Part shown: in pieces, positions 27,628-28,282 of the stretch
Numbering within the stretch: position 1 is the stretch's first letter
Layout: each line of letters starts with the position of its first letter
Origin: Branchiostoma floridae
Lineage: Eukaryota > Chordata > Leptocardii > Amphioxiformes > Branchiostomatidae
Assembly: GCF_000003815.2 (NCBI RefSeq)
Contig: NC_049981.1
Span: 5,706,043 to 5,734,324, forward strand
Reading direction: 5' to 3'
DNA: 28,282 bases
Program-made: the position numbers and the translations under genes
Notes under the pieces: model-generated
What the model saw: only the letters and a program-made list of their open reading frames with translations
Told to the model about the DNA's origin: nothing
Databases searched by the model: none

Positions 27628-27955
27628 TTGAAAAAGTTTAAACTCTGTTCCAACACAAAGAAGGGACTCTCCGTAAATTTTCGGTCGAGCACTCCGACCT
27701 TCTTCAGATAAAATCGGATTGGTTCGTGAGGGGCGTCAAGGAGGCTATTTACAATAGGGCACATCAACCCTCGTTGAACCGTGATGATGGCAGGTTTCGC
27801 CTTCCCGCCCTTTATGATTCGCTGCTACCTGACGTCATTCGACGGTTTCCGGATTAGTGCAGCGAATCATTTCATCTGAAGAAGGTCGGAGTGCTCGACC
27901 GAAAATTTATGGTGAGTCCCTTCTTTGTGTTGGAACAGAGTTTAAACTTTTTCAA
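27628..27955. mobile_element. 82 bp inverted repeat, possible retroelement-end pair
   Basis: Arms 27628-27709 and 27874-27955 match at 80 of 82 positions as inverted copies, with a 164 bp spacer. The spacer has its own hairpin (GATTCGCTGC 27816-27825, GCAGCGAATC 27859-27868). Reading inward to outward, each arm begins ATCTGAAGAAGG, then a GGTCG...CGACC stem, then GAAA. Such CTGAAGA-stem-GAAA ends recur in animal retroelements, and Penelope-like elements are known to carry hammerhead motifs. The assignment here is only a suggestion. Confidence 0.6.
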
Positions 27956-28073
27956 ATCATGTTCTTTATGTCTGAAACGCCCCCAACCCACCCCACCGCA
28001 GCCACATCACTGCAACCTCAAGATACTAATAATATGTAAACATTAATACTATGTAGGTAGGTTAGTGCCTTAC

Positions 28074-28184
28074 CGCAGTTGTTTTCATCGCTCCCATCGT
28101 CGCAGTCCACTATCCCGTCACAGATCACCTCATGTACGTCACAGTCTCCGTCTGTACAGACCGTCTTCTCAACTCCGGAGCAGG
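28074..28184 (-). CDS. LDL-receptor class A exon of a minus-strand GPCR gene
   Basis: This is the most upstream exon in the window of a receptor gene whose 5' end and signal peptide lie beyond the right edge. It is 111 bp. An acceptor (ttgtccag) precedes 28184, a donor (GTAAGG) follows 28074, and both introns are phase 1, the usual class for shuffled extracellular modules. The translation has six cysteines in LDLa spacing and ends in the calcium-binding signature CDGIVDCDDGSDENNC. In this family the Asp/Glu cluster binds Ca2+ and the module usually binds ligand or a partner protein outside the cell. The domain call is firm. Its membership in the same transcript as the 7TM exon is inferred from strand, phase and order. 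Confidence 0.85.
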
Positions 28185-28282
28185 CTGGACAAATGCAAAA
28201 TAAACTACCATTCAAAGAAATTCCCCAAAACAACAGGTTATCAAAGATTCACAAGGCAATTTTTTACCCTTTGAAACCCATC

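Noticed and set aside
27876-27904. Confident hammerhead ribozyme call
   Set aside because: An extra A lies between CTGAAGA and stem II, and I could not confirm stems I and III; kept only as a candidate.
27585-28039. 60-codon frames reading KKVGVLDRKF and similar
   Set aside because: They fall in the 82 bp inverted repeat and occur on both strands; no gene structure.
1-28282. tRNA or rRNA genes
   Set aside because: No sequence with a tRNA B-box (GGTTCGAATCC-like) in suitable context and no rRNA-like block was seen; the GC-rich island at 15790-16565 did not match anything I know.

Overview
The window looks like animal nuclear DNA from a draft assembly with two runs of N (589-688 and 4286-4800). 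Long AT-rich introns, phase-1 extracellular-module exons (LDLa, kringle, somatomedin B), a family-B seven-transmembrane receptor and dense non-autonomous transposons best fit an amphioxus-like (cephalochordate) genome. That placement is inference; another marine deuterostome is possible.

The one well supported gene is on the minus strand. It spans at least 9276-28184 and its 5' end lies beyond the right edge. In transcription order the exons are: an LDLa module (28184-28074), a four-cysteine LDLa (27072-26977), an enlarged LDLa-like module (24165-23989), a second four-cysteine LDLa (23437-23342), a complete kringle (22751-22512), the C-terminal part of a second kringle (13612-13422), a somatomedin B domain (13234-13126) and one large last exon (12141-9276). 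The last exon holds the rest of the ectodomain, seven TM helices and a long cytoplasmic tail with six ~55-residue repeats. Every junction has AG/GT signals. Phases agree throughout except before the half-kringle, where a first-half exon seems to be missing. The protein should be a multi-domain, GAIN-less, Methuselah-like family-B GPCR.

The 5' part of the half-kringle exon, with its own 3' splice site, is tandemly multiplied four times (13543-13927), which looks like an exon caught during duplication.

The remainder is mostly repeat DNA. There are three ~0.9 kb TTAA-flanked (piggyBac-like) elements and a solo end; two elements with ATGGATGACATCC inverted termini; a 2.25 kb TA-flanked element full of CAAGAA/TTCTTG motifs nested in a 2.5 kb element with GGTACGCACCACTA ends; TTTAAG/CTTAAA arrays; a 183 bp tandem duplication; and an 82 bp inverted repeat with a hammerhead-like core. 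The palindrome TGACGTCA occurs at least 13 times, nine of them inside the TTAA elements. Positions 240-425 look like a CRE/YY1-type promoter with a possible first exon on the plus strand. I see no tRNA, rRNA or CRISPR, and no second confident protein-coding gene.
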